A stretch of DNA of 64,000 nucleotides, from assembly GCF_000011365.1 (NCBI RefSeq), contig NC_004463.1:2962001-3026000 (forward strand). Reading direction: 5' to 3'. The stretch is from Bradyrhizobium diazoefficiens USDA 110. GTDB lineage: Bacteria > Pseudomonadota > Alphaproteobacteria > Rhizobiales > Xanthobacteraceae. How positions within the stretch are numbered: position 1 is the first letter of the stretch; each line of letters starts with the position of its first letter. Under the pieces are notes generated by a model. That model ran no database searches and had not been told where the DNA came from. It worked only from the letters and a program-made list of their open reading frames with translations. The position numbers were made by a program, and so were the translations under genes. Of the stretch, positions 62,153-64,000 are shown one piece after another.

Positions 62153-64000
62153 TTGCTTCGCGTGCTCAATCAGGCGCTTAATCATCTCGAAGAATGGTTG
62201 ATCGCGACGCTCATTGCGGCCGCAACCGGCCTGATCTTCATCGCGGTCATGCATCGCTATGGCGCGGGCGAGTCGATTGTCCTGTCGCGCTGGGCGACCG
62301 CGCACGGGATGACCTGGCTCGCGACGCTGTCGATGACGGTGTTCACCTTCCTGTCCGAGCTCGACCTGTCATGGGCGCAGGAACTCTGCATCTACATGTT
62401 CATCTGGATGGCGAAGTTCGGCGCGGCCTATGGCGTGCGCACCGGCATCCATGTCGGCGTCGACCTGCTCGTCAACCGCCTGCCCGAACATTCGCGCAAG
62501 CACGTGATCCTGTTCGCGCTGCTGTGCGGCGCGCTGTTCACCGGCATGATCGCCGCCTTCGGCGCCTCCTTCGTGAAGGAGATGTTCCACACTGGGCAGC
62601 AGTCCAACGATCTGGAAGCGCCGATGTGGTTCGTCTATCTGGCGATCCCGCTCGGCTCCGGCCTGATGTGCTTCCGCTTCCTCCAGGTCTCATGGTTCTA
62701 CTACTGGACCGGCGAGCTGCCGCACCACGACGAGACTCATGTCGAAGGCGTGGAGGCCGACGTCTCGCCCGCGCTGCATCCGCAGCCCGCCGGCGCCGAG
62801 ACCAAAGCCGCCGCGCGAAAAGTGTCGCCGCTCGGCGTCATCCTGATCCTGGCGCCGATCCTGATCTTCGCCATGTGCCTCGCCGAGAAGTTCGGCGTGG
62901 TGCTGCTGCCGCACTGGATGCGGGCCGCGACCGTCTTCGCGCTGCTGATCGCGCTGATGCTGACCGGCATCCCGGTCTCGATCGCGCTCGGCCTCACCGT
63001 GATGACGTTCCTGTTCACGCTGACCACGGTGCCGATCGAGGCGGTCTCGATGAAGCTCTTCACGGGCATCGAGGGCTTCGAGATCATGGCGATCCCGTTC
63101 TTCATCCTCGCCGGCAATTTCCTCACCCATGGCGGCGTCGCGCGCCGCATGATCAATTTCGCGACCTCGCTGATCGGCCACTGGCACGGCGGTCTCGGCC
63201 TTGCCGGCATCGTCGCCTGCGCGATGTTCGCGCTGGTCTGCGGCTCGAGCGTCGCGACCGTCGCCGCGATCGGCGCGATCGTGCTGCCCGAGATGGTCCG
63301 CCACGGCTATCCCATGCATTTCGGCGCCGGCATCATCACGGTCGCGGGCTCCCTCGGCATCCTGATGCTGCCGTCGATCCCGAAGATCGTCTACGCCGTC
63401 TCGACCAATACCTCGATCGGCGCGCTGTTCGTCGCGGGCCTCTTGCCCGGCATCATGCTGACGACGATGCTCTGTATCGTCACCTGGTGGCTCGCGCGCA
63501 AGCGCGACTATCCGCGGATGCCGAAGGCGAGCTGGGGCGAGACCGTCCGCACCTTCCGCGAGAGCATCTGGGGATTGATGCTGGTCGTCATCATCATCGG
63601 CGGCATCTACAGCGGCCTGTTCACCGCCACCGAGGCGGCGGCGATGGCCGCGGTCTACTCCTTCGTCATCGCGGTGTTCGTGTACAAGGCCATCGGGCTG
63701 AAGGACGTGCCGCGGGTGCTGCTCCGTGCCGCCAACACCAGCGCGATGCTGCTCTACATCGTCACCAACGCGGTGCTGTTCTCCTTCGTGCTCTCCAACG
63801 AGAACCTGCCGGCGACGCTTGCCGACTGGATCGCCGCGCAGAACCTCGGCTGGGTCGGCTTCCTGCTGGTGGTCAACGTGCTGCTGCTGCTCGCCGGCAA
63901 CTTCATGGAGCCGAACTCCATCATCCTGATCATGGCGCCGATCCTGGCGCCGGCGGCCAAGAAGCTCGGCATCGACCTCGTGCATTTCGGCATCGTGATG
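62153..64000 (+). CDS. Fused TRAP transporter permease DctQM (partial)
   Basis: The gene runs past the window edge: 616 codons without a stop. The N-terminal part (about 1-190) is DctQ-like: MLRVLNQALNHLEEWLIATL onward, four helices, then a His/Glu/Ala-rich linker near residues 190-220. The rest is DctM-like, with IPVSIALGLTVMTF-type segments, FFILAGNFLTHGGVARRMIN and NFMEPNSIILIMAPILAPAA near the end. Single-chain DctQM proteins are common in the family. The TTG at 62153, with GGGGGA upstream, is chosen as start. It should form the importer with DctP. Confidence 0.9.
   Translation, partial: MLRVLNQALNHLEEWLIATLIAAATGLIFIAVMHRYGAGESIVLSRWATAHGMTWLATLSMTVFTFLSELDLSWAQELCIYMFIWMAKFGAAYGVRTGIHVGVDLLVNRLPEHSRKHVILFALLCGALFTGMIAAFGASFVKEMFHTGQQSNDLEAPMWFVYLAIPLGSGLMCFRFLQVSWFYYWTGELPHHDETHVEGVEADVSPALHPQPAGAETKAAARKVSPLGVILILAPILIFAMCLAEKFGVVLLPHWMRAATVFALLIALMLTGIPVSIALGLTVMTFLFTLTTVPIEAVSMKLFTGIEGFEIMAIPFFILAGNFLTHGGVARRMINFATSLIGHWHGGLGLAGIVACAMFALVCGSSVATVAAIGAIVLPEMVRHGYPMHFGAGIITVAGSLGILMLPSIPKIVYAVSTNTSIGALFVAGLLPGIMLTTMLCIVTWWLARKRDYPRMPKASWGETVRTFRESIWGLMLVVIIIGGIYSGLFTATEAAAMAAVYSFVIAVFVYKAIGLKDVPRVLLRAANTSAMLLYIVTNAVLFSFVLSNENLPATLADWIAAQNLGWVGFLLVVNVLLLLAGNFMEPNSIILIMAPILAPAAKKLGIDLVHFGIVM

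Overview
The window looks like chromosome of a Bradyrhizobium-type alphaproteobacterium. This is an inference from high GC with GC-ending codons, many Tat-exported redox proteins, orphan TctC/TRAP/TAXI-type binding proteins, and short dispersed palindromic repeats typical of that group. No tRNA, rRNA, CRISPR array, intact insertion sequence or integrase was seen. Roughly 50 protein genes are supported, plus several decayed ones.

Layout. 0-5 kb: a membrane patatin-like hydrolase and a membrane-tethered TAXI-type binding protein. 5.2-9.3 kb: an accessory stretch with a DUF1127 remnant, a large unrecognised 832-aa protein of lower GC, a phage-flavoured gene pair and a dispersed repeat. 9.4-17.8 kb: a TctC binding protein, a lytic transglycosylase, a VOC protein, PuuD (urate oxidation) divergent from a PQQ sugar dehydrogenase, a short-chain dehydrogenase (SDR) with a carboxymuconolactone-decarboxylase-like partner, and an internally deleted SDR pseudogene. 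18-21.8 kb: cyoABCD quinol oxidase. 22-32.6 kb: a thermonuclease, a two-gene GMC dehydrogenase, an HtrA-type protease, a KstD-like flavoprotein, a fused indolepyruvate ferredoxin oxidoreductase and a hotdog-like protein.

32.6-38.2 kb: a near-consensus sigma-54 promoter precedes a biuret-hydrolase-like cysteine hydrolase and an NCS2-like permease (a probable nitrogen-scavenging unit). Next come an AraC regulator and a divergent trimeric autotransporter adhesin. 38.2-47.6 kb: ten genes all point left: a two-subunit molybdenum hydroxylase, a flavocytochrome-c flavoprotein, soxX, soxY, soxZ, soxA and a three-gene sugar-type ABC importer without ATPase. The SoxY homologue carries a Leu-Ala-Ala-Cys-Thr-Glu-Glu arm instead of Gly-Gly-Cys-Gly-Gly, and no soxB or soxCD is present, so this is a variant Sox module.

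48-64 kb: a B12-binding radical SAM protein, an MFS exporter, a beta-decarboxylating dehydrogenase, a Ca/H antiporter, a Tat-exported amidohydrolase, and a SAM methyltransferase divergent from a LuxR-type regulator with a 10+10 bp dyad between them. The end holds an SDR, trans-aconitate methyltransferase, and a TRAP transporter (dctP plus a fused dctQM cut by the window edge).

Most interesting for follow-up are the variant Sox module with its repeat-invaded soxX leader, the sigma-54-driven hydrolase/permease unit, and the methyltransferase/LuxR pair.
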